DNA of 64,000 nucleotides from Alphaproteobacteria bacterium (GTDB lineage: Bacteria; Pseudomonadota; Alphaproteobacteria; Rhizobiales; Xanthobacteraceae). The notes beneath the pieces are model-generated. The model was given only the letters and a program-made list of their open reading frames with translations, was not told the DNA's origin and did no database searches. Of the stretch, positions 10,104 through 19,224 are shown piece after piece. Position numbers and translations under genes: made by a program. Location: positions 1 through 64,000 of the forward strand of contig JAPLPD010000364.1 of the NCBI GenBank assembly GCA_026400395.1, given 5' to 3'. Positions within the stretch are counted from its first letter, which is position 1, and every line of letters starts with the position of its first letter.

Positions 10104-11357
10104 CTAGGCGTTCGGTGCGGCGTACACCGGCAAGCCGACCTGAAAACAGCCCGGATGGCCGGGCCGCGGCGCCACAATCGCGTCGCCGCCATGCAACCGC
10201 GCAATCTGCCGGACCAGCGCAAGACCAAGGCCCATGCCTCGGGTGTCGCCGCCCAGGCGATGGAACGGCGAAAACACCCGCTCACGCTCGGTTTCGGGAA
10301 CCCCGGCGCCATTGTCCATCACCTCGAGGACGGCGCGTTCGCCATCCTGCCGGACCACAACGCTGACCGGCGGAGTTCCGTGATGGCTGGCGTTGTCGAG
10401 AAGATTGCGGATCAGCCGGGCCAGCAGACGCCGCTCGCCACGGACCGTCACAGCCTGGCCGTCGAGCGCGCAATCCTCGTAGCGCGCGCATTCCTCGGCG
10501 GCCAGCGCGAGCAAATCGATGGTCTCCTCCATCTGCGGTTTCTGAACCGCGCCGAGGCGGCTGGTCAGCAGCATTTCATCGATCATCAGATCAAGTTCGG
10601 CGACGTCGCCGGCCAGCGCGGCGTGGTACTTCGGGTCCTTGGTCTGCTGAAGCAGTTCGATCCCCAATCGGATGCGCGACAACGGCGTCCGCAATTCGTG
10701 GGATGCGTTGGCGAGCAGCATGCGATGCGCGCCCATCAATTCCTCGATCCGCACCGCGGCCCGGTTGAAGCTTTCCGCCAACCGCGCCACCTCATCCTTG
10801 CCTTCCACTTTCACACGGGCCGACAGATCGCCGGCCCCCAGCGTATCGACGCCGGACTGCAAGCGCTCCAGGCGGCGCGTCAGGCCGCGCACGATCGGGA
10901 ATGCCGCGAGCCCCACCGCCAGCGCGATACCGCCGAGAAGCAGCACGAGCCCGATGGCCGGATGCCGGTGCCGTCCGGGCGCCCGCACCACGATCCAGCG
11001 GTCGTCGGGCAGCCGGAAGCTCCAGGCCGGCCCGCCGGGCCCATAGGCCCACTCGCCTTCGCCACGCGGCGGCGGCGGCGGGAGCGGCCGCCCGGCCCCG
11101 GCGATCGGCCGGCCGTCCTGGGAAAACAGCGCCAGGTCGGTGCGAAAGCGCCTTGCGAGTTGTTCGACCGCCCGCTGCTGCTCCAAGCGCGGCGCGTCCG
11201 CCGGCGGCAAGGCCATGCTGGCCAGTTCGCCGGCCATCTCGAACACCTGCGGTCCCGGCGGCCCGCCGCCCCATCGCCAGATGCCACCGGCAACGAGCAC
11301 CACCAGCAGCAGGCTGGCGAGGATCGTCAGATAGATTTTCTGATAAAGGCGCCGCAT
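10104..11357 (-). CDS. Two-component sensor histidine kinase
   Basis: HAMP-like region, H-box SHELRTPLSRIRLG, N/G boxes NLLDNASHHG, DNGAGVP, GMGLGLALVRQIARLHGG. Confidence 0.95.
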   Translation of the reverse strand: MRRLYQKIYLTILASLLLVVLVAGGIWRWGGGPPGPQVFEMAGELASMALPPADAPRLEQQRAVEQLARRFRTDLALFSQDGRPIAGAGRPLPPPPPRGEGEWAYGPGGPAWSFRLPDDRWIVVRAPGRHRHPAIGLVLLLGGIALAVGLAAFPIVRGLTRRLERLQSGVDTLGAGDLSARVKVEGKDEVARLAESFNRAAVRIEELMGAHRMLLANASHELRTPLSRIRLGIELLQQTKDPKYHAALAGDVAELDLMIDEMLLTSRLGAVQKPQMEETIDLLALAAEECARYEDCALDGQAVTVRGERRLLARLIRNLLDNASHHGTPPVSVVVRQDGERAVLEVMDNGAGVPETERERVFSPFHRLGGDTRGMGLGLALVRQIARLHGGDAIVAPRPGHPGCFQVGLPVYAAPNA

Positions 11358-11377
11358 TGGTCCCCTGGTCCCGGTTT

Positions 11378-11429
11378 CTTAGTCTTGCGCCTTAGTCTCG
11401 CGCCTTAGTCTCGCGCCTTAGTCTTGCGC
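11378..11429. repeat. Four perfect-length tandem copies of a 13-bp unit CTTAGTCTYGCGC
   Basis: Read directly: CTTAGTCTTGCGC / CTTAGTCTCGCGC / CTTAGTCTCGCGC / CTTAGTCTTGCGC at 11378, 11391, 11404, 11417. Confidence 0.97.
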
Positions 11430-12104
11430 TTTGGCGAACACGTAGCCGCTGCCGCGAACCGTGATGATCCGGCGCGGCTTCTTCGGATCGTCCTCGATGG
11501 CCGCGCGTATCCGCGAGATATGCACGTCGATCGAACGGTCGAAGGATTCCAGCCGCTCGTTTTTCATCAGTTCCATGATGGCGTCACGCGACATCACCCG
11601 CCCCGAATGTTGCGCCAGCACCAGCAGGAGCGAAAACTGATAATCGCTCAGTTCGCATTCGGCGCCGTTGATACGGGCCTTTCTCGCGCCGGAGTCGATC
11701 TCCAGATGACCGAACGAAAGCAGGTCGTTGCGCTGCTCGCGTCCGCGCCGCCGCAGGATCGCGCGCAACCGCGCGAGCATCTCCCGGGGCTCGAACGGCT
11801 TTGGCAGATAATCGTCGGCGCCGATTTCCAGGCCGACGACGCGATCCATCGCATCTCCCCGCGCAGTCAGCATCAGGATCGGCGTCTGCGAACGCGCTCG
11901 AATCTGGCGGCAGACTTCGAGCCCGTCGATGTCGGGCAGCATCAGATCGAGCACCAGCGCATCGAAGGTCTCGCGCGCCTCAAGTGATATTCCGGCGATG
12001 CCGAGCGGAGAAACGGTCACGGAAAAGCCGGCCTCGCCGAGATAGTTTTTCACCATCTCGGCGAGACGCGGATCGTCTTCGATCAGCAAAATCCGGTCAG
12101 CCAC
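11418..12104 (-). CDS. OmpR/PhoB-family response regulator
   Basis: RILLIEDDPRLAEMV, LDLMLPDIDGLEVC, LPKPFEPREML, C-terminal winged helix SFDRSIDVHISRIRAAIEDDPKKPRRIITVRGSGYVF. Confidence 0.96.
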   Translation of the reverse strand: MADRILLIEDDPRLAEMVKNYLGEAGFSVTVSPLGIAGISLEARETFDALVLDLMLPDIDGLEVCRQIRARSQTPILMLTARGDAMDRVVGLEIGADDYLPKPFEPREMLARLRAILRRRGREQRNDLLSFGHLEIDSGARKARINGAECELSDYQFSLLLVLAQHSGRVMSRDAIMELMKNERLESFDRSIDVHISRIRAAIEDDPKKPRRIITVRGSGYVFAKAQD

Positions 12105-12124
12105 GGCAATATTCTATCACCGAT

Positions 12125-12706
12125 TCAATGACGGCCGGGGCCACCCATCGGCGGCAGACGATCATTGAGCTTACGGCGCTGCTCGGGCGTCAGGATTTCC
12201 GCCGCGTCGGTGACGGCCTGGGTGACACGCTTGGTGAAGGTGTCGGCGAGAGCGATCTGCTCGGTCCGGAACCGCTCGATTTGGGCGCGATCGACCGTCG
12301 ACTGGGTCAACAGTTCGCGCGCCTTCAACCGCGCCTCCTGCGCCTTCTCGCGCATCGGCAGCAAGTCCTTCACCGCCGCCTTGGCCACGGCGCGCAGCTT
12401 TTCCTGCTGCGAATCGGTGGCTTCAAGCTCGATCGCCATGTGCCTGACCATGCGGTCCGCATGGGCCTCGGCGCGGGCGGGATCGAAGGCCCCACCCATC
12501 ATGCCCGGGCCTCCCATCATTCCGCCGTGCCAGCCGGGACCAAATCCGGGGCCGCGGCTGAATGCCTTGGTTGCCGCGGCGCCGGTGAGACCGGCGGCGA
12601 CGACAAGAATCACAACCCAAGCCGTGCCGCGGTTGCGCCAGCGGTGCAGCTTCGTGCCGACATCCGGTCCGGGGGTGGGAGCGGGAGAGTTCGAGACGTC
12701 AGACAT
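12125..12706 (-). CDS. Spy/CpxP-family periplasmic protein
   Basis: N-terminal TM, Met/Gly-rich GMMGGPGMMGG, C-terminal AAEILTPEQRRKLNDRL (LTxxQ-type). Confidence 0.85.
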   Translation of the reverse strand: MSDVSNSPAPTPGPDVGTKLHRWRNRGTAWVVILVVAAGLTGAAATKAFSRGPGFGPGWHGGMMGGPGMMGGAFDPARAEAHADRMVRHMAIELEATDSQQEKLRAVAKAAVKDLLPMREKAQEARLKARELLTQSTVDRAQIERFRTEQIALADTFTKRVTQAVTDAAEILTPEQRRKLNDRLPPMGGPGRH

Positions 12707-12827
12707 GGCAGGCTCCTTTGAGAATTCGAGGGCGTTTCAACGCTTCGAATATGGGAGCGCTCGGTGTCTGCGATTTGTCCCGGATGTAAAGTTTTGTAAA
12801 GCCAACCCGCCGGACCGAAACGGAGGA

Positions 12828-13769
12828 TCAGGCGAGATACTGCTGCGTCAAGGCGCTGCCCAGCCGGTTGTTGTCATCGACGAAGGCGCCGATGAACTCG
12901 TGCAGCCCGGTCTGGAAGATTTCCTCCATCCGGCTGTTCTGCAGACGGCCGCGGATTGCACGGGCCTGACGCTGCGCCGGGCCTTGCCGCCCGTAATTGC
13001 CGGCGATGCGGTCGAGATTCTGCACCAGATTTTCGTAGCAGCTCGCCAGCGACCTCGGCATCTGCTCGTTGAGGATGAGAAGGTCGGCGATCAGCCAGGG
13101 CTTCAGGCTTTCGCGGTAAACCCAATGATAGGCGGTCAGCGCCGAAACCGAGCGCAGAATTCCGGCCCATTGGTAGTAGTCGAGCGGCCCGCCGACATGC
13201 TCGTCGGCCGGCAGCAGCAGGTGATACTTCACGTCCAGGATACGCGCCGTGTTGTCGGCGCGCTCCATGTAGACGCCGACCCGCGAGAACCAGTAGGCGT
13301 CGTTGCGCAACATGGTGCGGTAGGCGGAGCCATCGAACCGCAGCGAAGATTCCTGCACCCAGCGCAGGAAGCGCGCGATCTCCTCGCGCGAGGCCGGCTG
13401 GTTGCCGAAGCGCTTGAGTTCGAGCCAGGCGGTGTTGATCGCCTCCCACATCTCCATGGTCAGCGCAGTCCGCACCGCGCGCGCGTTGGCGCGGGCGACC
13501 TCGAAGCAGTTGCGGATCGACGACGGATTTTCGGTCGAGAAAGCGAGGAAGTCGGTGACGGTCTCCTCGTTGGCCTCGTCGTGGGTGGCGAAGAACGCCG
13601 CGGCACAGCCCGCGGTCGCCACCGCCGATTCCCATTCGTTGGTTTCGCCCACATAGGCGAGCGGCATGGCGGTCAGGCGCTGCGTCGCTTCGAGGATGCG
13701 CGCGAGATATTCCGCGCGCTCGACGTAGCGCGCGAGCCAATAGAGGTTGTCGGCGGTTCGGGAAAGCAT
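12828..13769 (-). CDS. Alpha-E domain-containing protein
   Basis: MLSRTADNLYWLARYVERAEYLARILEATQRL signature. Confidence 0.94.
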   Translation of the reverse strand: MLSRTADNLYWLARYVERAEYLARILEATQRLTAMPLAYVGETNEWESAVATAGCAAAFFATHDEANEETVTDFLAFSTENPSSIRNCFEVARANARAVRTALTMEMWEAINTAWLELKRFGNQPASREEIARFLRWVQESSLRFDGSAYRTMLRNDAYWFSRVGVYMERADNTARILDVKYHLLLPADEHVGGPLDYYQWAGILRSVSALTAYHWVYRESLKPWLIADLLILNEQMPRSLASCYENLVQNLDRIAGNYGRQGPAQRQARAIRGRLQNSRMEEIFQTGLHEFIGAFVDDNNRLGSALTQQYLA

Positions 13770-13792
13770 TTACGCAAACCCCATGGCGTGTC

Positions 13793-15211
13793 TCATTTGC
13801 CGAGCACCCATGTGTCTTTGGTGCCGCCGCCCTGGCTCGAATTCACCACCAGCGATCCCTCCTTCATCGCCACCCGCGTCAGACCGCCCGGCACGATTCG
13901 GATGCGGTCGCGTCCGGTCAGCACGAAAGGGCGCAGATCGACGTGCCGGGGCGCGACACCGGCCTCGACGCAGGTCGGGCACGTCGACAGCGCCAGCGTC
14001 GGCTGGGCAATGAAGCCCTTGGGATCGAGCTTGAGCTTGGCGCGGAACGCGGCGACCTGCGCCTTGTCGGCCATCGGCCCGATCAGCATGCCGTAACCGC
14101 CCGAGCCGTGAACCTCCTTGACCACCAATTCCTCGAGATGATCGAGCACGTAGGCCAAATGCTCAGGCTCGCGGCAGCGCCAGGTCGGCACGTTTTTCAG
14201 GATCGGTTCTTCGCCGAGATAGAACTTCAGAATTTCCGGCATGTAGCTGTAGATCGCCTTGTCGTCGGCGATGCCGGTGCCGACGGCGTTGGACAGCGTC
14301 ACGTTGCCGGCCTGATAGGCCGACATGATGCCCGCGACGCCAAGCGCGGAATCCGGACGGAACATCAGCGGATCGAGGTAGTCGTCGTCGACACGGCGGT
14401 AGATCACGTCGACGCGCTTGGGCCCCTGGGTGGTGCGCATGTAGACGATGCCCGCCTTGACGAAGAGGTCGCGGCCTTCGACCAGATCGATGCCAAGCTT
14501 GTCGGCCAGGAACGAATGCTCGTAGTAGGCGGAGTTGTAGACGCCGGGCGTCAGCAGCACGACGTTCGGATCGCCGGGCGCCGAATCCGGCGCGAGCGAT
14601 TTGAGCGTGGCGAGCAGCTCGTCCGGATAGTTTTCGACCGGCGCCACGCTGTGGCGGGAGAACAACTCCGGGAACAGCCGCATCATGATCTCGCGGTTCT
14701 CCAGCATGTAGGAGACCCCGGACGGCGTGCGGGCATTGTCCTCGAGCACATAGAACGTGTCGGCATCGACGCGGACGATGTCGATGCCGGCGATGTGCAC
14801 ATAGACGTCGTGCGGCACCTTCTGGCCGTTCATCTCCGGGCGAAACACAGGGTTCTGGAACACCAGATCCTCGGGCACGATGCCAGCCTTGAGGATTTCA
14901 CGGCGGCCGTAGATGTCGCGCAGATAAGCGTTGATCGCCTTGACGCGCTGCTCCAGGCCCTTGCTCAGCGTCTCCCATTCCAGAGCGGACAGGATGCGCG
15001 GGATGACATCGAACGGGATCAGCCGCTCCTGGGCGTCGGCCTCGCCGTAGACGGCGAAGGTGATGCCGATGCGGCGGAACAGGAGTTCGGCCTCTTTGCG
15101 GCGGTACTCCAGCACATCCGGACGAACGCCATTGAGCCAATTGGCCAGTTCGGAATAGGCCGGGCGAATCTCGCCATCGGTCCCCTTCATCTCATCGAAC
15201 GCCACGGCCAC
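13793..15211 (-). CDS. Circularly permuted type 2 ATP-grasp protein
   Basis: IPFDVIPRILSALEWETLSKGLEQRVKAINAYLRDIYG, EDNARTPSGVSYMLENR, VHGSGGYGMLIGP. Apparent GTG start. Confidence 0.95.
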   Translation of the reverse strand: MAVAFDEMKGTDGEIRPAYSELANWLNGVRPDVLEYRRKEAELLFRRIGITFAVYGEADAQERLIPFDVIPRILSALEWETLSKGLEQRVKAINAYLRDIYGRREILKAGIVPEDLVFQNPVFRPEMNGQKVPHDVYVHIAGIDIVRVDADTFYVLEDNARTPSGVSYMLENREIMMRLFPELFSRHSVAPVENYPDELLATLKSLAPDSAPGDPNVVLLTPGVYNSAYYEHSFLADKLGIDLVEGRDLFVKAGIVYMRTTQGPKRVDVIYRRVDDDYLDPLMFRPDSALGVAGIMSAYQAGNVTLSNAVGTGIADDKAIYSYMPEILKFYLGEEPILKNVPTWRCREPEHLAYVLDHLEELVVKEVHGSGGYGMLIGPMADKAQVAAFRAKLKLDPKGFIAQPTLALSTCPTCVEAGVAPRHVDLRPFVLTGRDRIRIVPGGLTRVAMKEGSLVVNSSQGGGTKDTWVLGK

Positions 15212-15370
15212 CGGCTACACTCCCCAACCCGCCGGACCCTGAACATTCTGGATCGGGACGAGTTCCCTCGCAGATATAGCAAGCCTCGCGCCAATCCATC
15301 CCCGGCGTAAAGGGGCTTTGCCGGCGTAGATTCCAGCTCATCTGCCTGATTTATAGGCAGAATGGCGCTG

Positions 15371-16795
15371 CTAGCCCTTCAGCGCCCCGCGCCAGTCCGC
15401 ACTGGCGCTGTGCTTGAGAATCCCATCCACATCAATGGCTTCCTCGCCGGGCACGCGGATTCGCTTGAACACCATTTCCTGGGCCGCCAGCGGCTTGGTC
15501 GCGTCGATCCCCATTTTTGCGCCGACGCCGTCCCGGTTCGACGGGTCGAGCTTGGAGCCCTGGCTCTCCGGCACGATCACAAGGTCGCGGTCGGCCTGGA
15601 AGCGGGTCGCCACCGCCCACTCGACCTCGCTCGGATTGTGGATGTCGACATCCTCATCGACGACGATGACGTGCTTGAGATCGAACGAGCCCGCGAAGGC
15701 GCCGAGGATGACGTTCTTGCCCTGGCCCTCCTGGGTCTTCTTCATCTTGACGAACAGGTGGAAGCGCATGGTGCCGCCCGGCGACAGATGCACGTCGATC
15801 ACGTTGGGGAAGTTGCGCCGCAGATGCGTGAGCAGCGTCGCCTCTTTCGGGATGGCGCCGAGCAGAAGGTGCTCCAGCCCGCCACCGACCATGGTGTGAA
15901 AGATCGCATCCTTGCGGTGGGTGACGGCAACGACCTCCATCACCTCGCGGTCGGAGCGGGTGCCGTAGGTCTGCGGAAACTCGCCAAACGGTCCCTCCGG
16001 CTCGCGCACGCCGGGAAGAAAGTGCCCCTCGATCACGATCTCGGCCTCGGCCGGGACGCGGATTTCGCTGTTCAGGCACTTCACCACCGGCAGCGGACGT
16101 CCTTGCAAAGAGCCCGCGATCTCCAACTCGTCGTGATCGATCGGCACGATCGCTTGCGAGGCGAGCAGCGTCAGCGGATCGACACCGATCACGATGGCGG
16201 CGTCGAGCGGCTCGCCCGCCTCCTCCGCCATGCGATGAAAGGTGAAGGTGTGCCGCGGCAACACCAGCACGCCGAGCCGGTTCGGGCCGGTGAGCTGGCA
16301 GCGGTGAATCGAGACGTTCTGCCTGCCGGTGCGCGGGTTGCGCACGATCATGATTCCGGCCGCGATGTACGGGCCGCCATCGTGCTCGTTGTGGGTCGGC
16401 AGCGGAAGAATCTTGGCGAGGTCGAGCGGCGCGCGGTGAGTGACCTCCTGGGCCGGCGCAGACTTCACCTCAAGCCACGGCGTCGGCCGGGACGCCGCCT
16501 CCTGGAAACGCGCGAGCATCGCCGAGGGCTCCACGCCCATGGCCTCGGCCATCCAGCCGCGATCGGAAATGAGCCCGGACACCACCGGGATCGAATGCCC
16601 CCCGGGCCTGGGAAAAAACGTCGCACGCAGGCCATCCAGCCGTTTGGCGTGCGCCGCCACCTCGAACTTCAGCCCGATATTGGATTTCAGCACCGCCAGC
16701 CGGTCATGGGCGGCGAGATGGTCGAGCCAGTCCCGCAGATTGCGGACGGGCTGCGGGGCATTGGTTCCGTGCGTCGGGACCGCGTGCTTGGTCAT
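15371..16795 (-). CDS. UbiD family (prenyl-FMN-dependent) decarboxylase
   Basis: NLRDWLDHLAAHDRL, REPEGPFGEFPQTYGTRSDREVMEVVAVTHRKDAIFHTMVGG, VDEDVDIHNPSEVEWAVATRFQADRDL; start at MTKHAV. Confidence 0.92.
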   Translation of the reverse strand: MTKHAVPTHGTNAPQPVRNLRDWLDHLAAHDRLAVLKSNIGLKFEVAAHAKRLDGLRATFFPRPGGHSIPVVSGLISDRGWMAEAMGVEPSAMLARFQEAASRPTPWLEVKSAPAQEVTHRAPLDLAKILPLPTHNEHDGGPYIAAGIMIVRNPRTGRQNVSIHRCQLTGPNRLGVLVLPRHTFTFHRMAEEAGEPLDAAIVIGVDPLTLLASQAIVPIDHDELEIAGSLQGRPLPVVKCLNSEIRVPAEAEIVIEGHFLPGVREPEGPFGEFPQTYGTRSDREVMEVVAVTHRKDAIFHTMVGGGLEHLLLGAIPKEATLLTHLRRNFPNVIDVHLSPGGTMRFHLFVKMKKTQEGQGKNVILGAFAGSFDLKHVIVVDEDVDIHNPSEVEWAVATRFQADRDLVIVPESQGSKLDPSNRDGVGAKMGIDATKPLAAQEMVFKRIRVPGEEAIDVDGILKHSASADWRGALKG

Positions 16796-16842
16796 GGGGT
16801 GAAGATGTATCATCCTTGCGCGAGGAGGAACACCGACCAACG

Positions 16843-18381
16843 ATGCTCGATCTCGGCACAAGTTTTCTAGCCAGCGTGGCACGCGACCCGAACGCTCTCG
16901 CCATCGTCGATGGCGGTGTGCGGCTGACCTATGTGCAGTGGTATCGGCGGATTTCCGCGCTGGTGGCGGGTTTCGAACGGCTCGGGCTGAAGCCGGGCGA
17001 CCATCTGGTCACGGCGCTGCAGAACAACTGGCAGGCGGCGACGATCCATTGGGCCTGCCAGTTCACCGGCGTCATCATCACCCCGCTGAACTGGCGCTCG
17101 ACCGCGGACGAACTCGACTACTGCCTGGAAAACGCCGAGGCCAGGGCGCTGGTCTATGAGGGCGTATCGGCGGAAGCGGTGAAGGCCTCGGCACAGGCCA
17201 GCAAATGTCAGCGCATTGCCGTGGGTCTGCCGGGCGATCTCGCGTTCGAGAGGCTGGTTTCGGCGGATGCGCCGGATGCCCTGCCCCGCGCCAATGCTGA
17301 AGCGTGGTCGGTGATGCTGTACACCTCGGGCACCACGGCGAAGCCAAAAGGCGTGCCGCGCCGCCAGCGCGCCGAACGGGCGGCGGCACTCGCCCATGTG
17401 GCGCAAAATCTCTACCGCTCGGGCGAGCGGACGCTCGGCGTGATGCCGCTCTATCACACCATGGGGGTGCGTTCGCTGCTCGCCATGTCGCTGATCGGCG
17501 GCGCGTTCGTCTGCCTGCCGCGCTTCGACGTGGTGCGCGCGTTGGACCTGATCGAGGCGGAGAAGATCACCAACCTTTATCTTGTGCCGACGCTCTACCA
17601 TGACCTGGTGCATCACGCGCGGTTCGACAAAACCGAAGTCCGGTCGGTTCGAAAGATCGGATTTGCCGGCGCCTCGATGACCGACGGCCTGCTGAAGGAG
17701 TTGCAGGCGGCGTTCCAGCCGGAGTTGTTCGTCAATCACTACGGCTCGTCGGAGATCTACACCTTCACCATCGACCAGAACGCCCCGAACAAGCCGGGCT
17801 CGGCCGGCCGCGCCGGCATCAACCAGATGGTGCGCGTGGTGCGGCTCGGCGCGGCATCGCCCGATGACCTCGCACCGCCCGGCGAGGAAGGCGAGATCGC
17901 GGCGCTGCTCCAGGGCGATGAATCCTTCGAAGGCTACTGGCGGCGGCCGGACGCCGATGCCAAGGCGCTGCGCCAGGGCTGGTACTTCACCGGCGACACC
18001 GGCGCGTTCGACGCCGGCGGCGATCTGTTCGTCAGCGGCCGGGTCGATGACATGATCATCACCGGCGGAGAAAACGTCTCGCCAGTCGAGATTGAAAGCT
18101 GCCTGTCGCTGCACCCGGCGGTCTCGGAAGTGGCGGTGGTCGGCCTGCCGGACGAGCGGTGGGGCAAAGTGGTGACGGCTTTCATCAAGCGGACGGCCGC
18201 GGCCGAGCAGGAGCATTTCGACGCGCACTGCCGCGACTCGGGGCTGGCCAACTTCAAGCGGCCCCGCCGCTATGTGTTCGTCGAGACCATTCCGAAATCG
18301 CCGGTCGGAAAACTGTTGCGCCGATTGCTGGTAGCGGGTGAATACGAACAGGAACGAACGCCTCCCCGCTCGAAAGGATAA
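16843..18381 (+). CDS. Class I adenylate-forming acyl/aryl-CoA ligase
   Basis: MLYTSGTTAKPKGVP, NHYGSSEIYTF, YFTGDTGAFD, GRVDDMIITGGENVSPVEIE. Confidence 0.92.
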   Translation: MLDLGTSFLASVARDPNALAIVDGGVRLTYVQWYRRISALVAGFERLGLKPGDHLVTALQNNWQAATIHWACQFTGVIITPLNWRSTADELDYCLENAEARALVYEGVSAEAVKASAQASKCQRIAVGLPGDLAFERLVSADAPDALPRANAEAWSVMLYTSGTTAKPKGVPRRQRAERAAALAHVAQNLYRSGERTLGVMPLYHTMGVRSLLAMSLIGGAFVCLPRFDVVRALDLIEAEKITNLYLVPTLYHDLVHHARFDKTEVRSVRKIGFAGASMTDGLLKELQAAFQPELFVNHYGSSEIYTFTIDQNAPNKPGSAGRAGINQMVRVVRLGAASPDDLAPPGEEGEIAALLQGDESFEGYWRRPDADAKALRQGWYFTGDTGAFDAGGDLFVSGRVDDMIITGGENVSPVEIESCLSLHPAVSEVAVVGLPDERWGKVVTAFIKRTAAAEQEHFDAHCRDSGLANFKRPRRYVFVETIPKSPVGKLLRRLLVAGEYEQERTPPRSKG

Positions 18382-18386
18382 TTCGC

Positions 18387-19193
18387 ATGAGTTCTGCCGC
18401 CGTATTCGAAGACTCCCGCCTCGCCGCGCTGGATGGCTTTCGCGTCGAGATCGATGAGGCCCGCGAACGCGCCGACGTGATCCTCGAGCGGCCACCGCTC
18501 AACGTCATATCGATGCCGCAGCGTGACCAGCTTCGACTGGTGTTCGAAAGCCTGGACGAAAACTCCCGCGTGCGGGTCATCGTGTTGCGCGCCATCGGCG
18601 AACATTTTTCCAGCGGCGGCAACATCAAGGGATTCCTGGAGGCGCGGCCCGAAACGGTTTCCAAGCTCGCCTGGAATATCGCAGCGCCCGCGCGATGTTC
18701 AAAGCCGGTGATCGCAGCCAACCGCGGCTTCTGCTTCGGCGTCGGCTTCGAGATTTCACTGGCGTGCGATTTCCGCCTTGTCTCGGAGACCGGGTTCTAT
18801 GCGCTACCGGAGCAGAAGCTCGGGCAGATTCCCGGATCCGGCGGATCGGCCCGGCTGCAGAAGATCGTCGGCATCACCCGCACCAAGGACATCGTGATGC
18901 GCTCGCGCCGCATCCCTGCCAAGCAGGCGGTCGAATGGGGCATCGCCACGGAACTTGTGCCGGACGGCAAGCTGGAGGCCGCGACCGACGCGCTGGTCGA
19001 TGAACTGCGCGCATTCTCGCCCCTCGCCCAACGCACGGCAAAAAAGCTCTTGAACGACACCGAGGATGCTATGCTATCCACGGCGATCGAGCTTGAGGGC
19101 CACTGCTACAGTCGGCTGCGGCAATCGGACGACTTCCGCGAAGGCGTGGAAGCGTTCCATGCTAAACGGCCGGCCAAGTTCACCGGCACCTAA
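18387..19193 (+). CDS. Enoyl-CoA hydratase/isomerase family protein
   Basis: ERPPLNVISMPQRDQL, FSSGGNIKGF, GFCFGVGFEISLACDFRL. Confidence 0.92.
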   Translation: MSSAAVFEDSRLAALDGFRVEIDEARERADVILERPPLNVISMPQRDQLRLVFESLDENSRVRVIVLRAIGEHFSSGGNIKGFLEARPETVSKLAWNIAAPARCSKPVIAANRGFCFGVGFEISLACDFRLVSETGFYALPEQKLGQIPGSGGSARLQKIVGITRTKDIVMRSRRIPAKQAVEWGIATELVPDGKLEAATDALVDELRAFSPLAQRTAKKLLNDTEDAMLSTAIELEGHCYSRLRQSDDFREGVEAFHAKRPAKFTGT

Positions 19194-19224
19194 AAACCAA
19201 GAAAAACTCACTCAGGGATGTGAA

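Noticed and set aside
12165-14096. 643-aa plus-strand ORF
   Set aside because: Antisense to the Spy-like and alpha-E genes and the end of the ATP-grasp gene; no recognisable domain.
16867-18495. 542-aa minus-strand ORF
   Set aside because: Antisense to a well-supported CoA ligase with conserved adenylation motifs.
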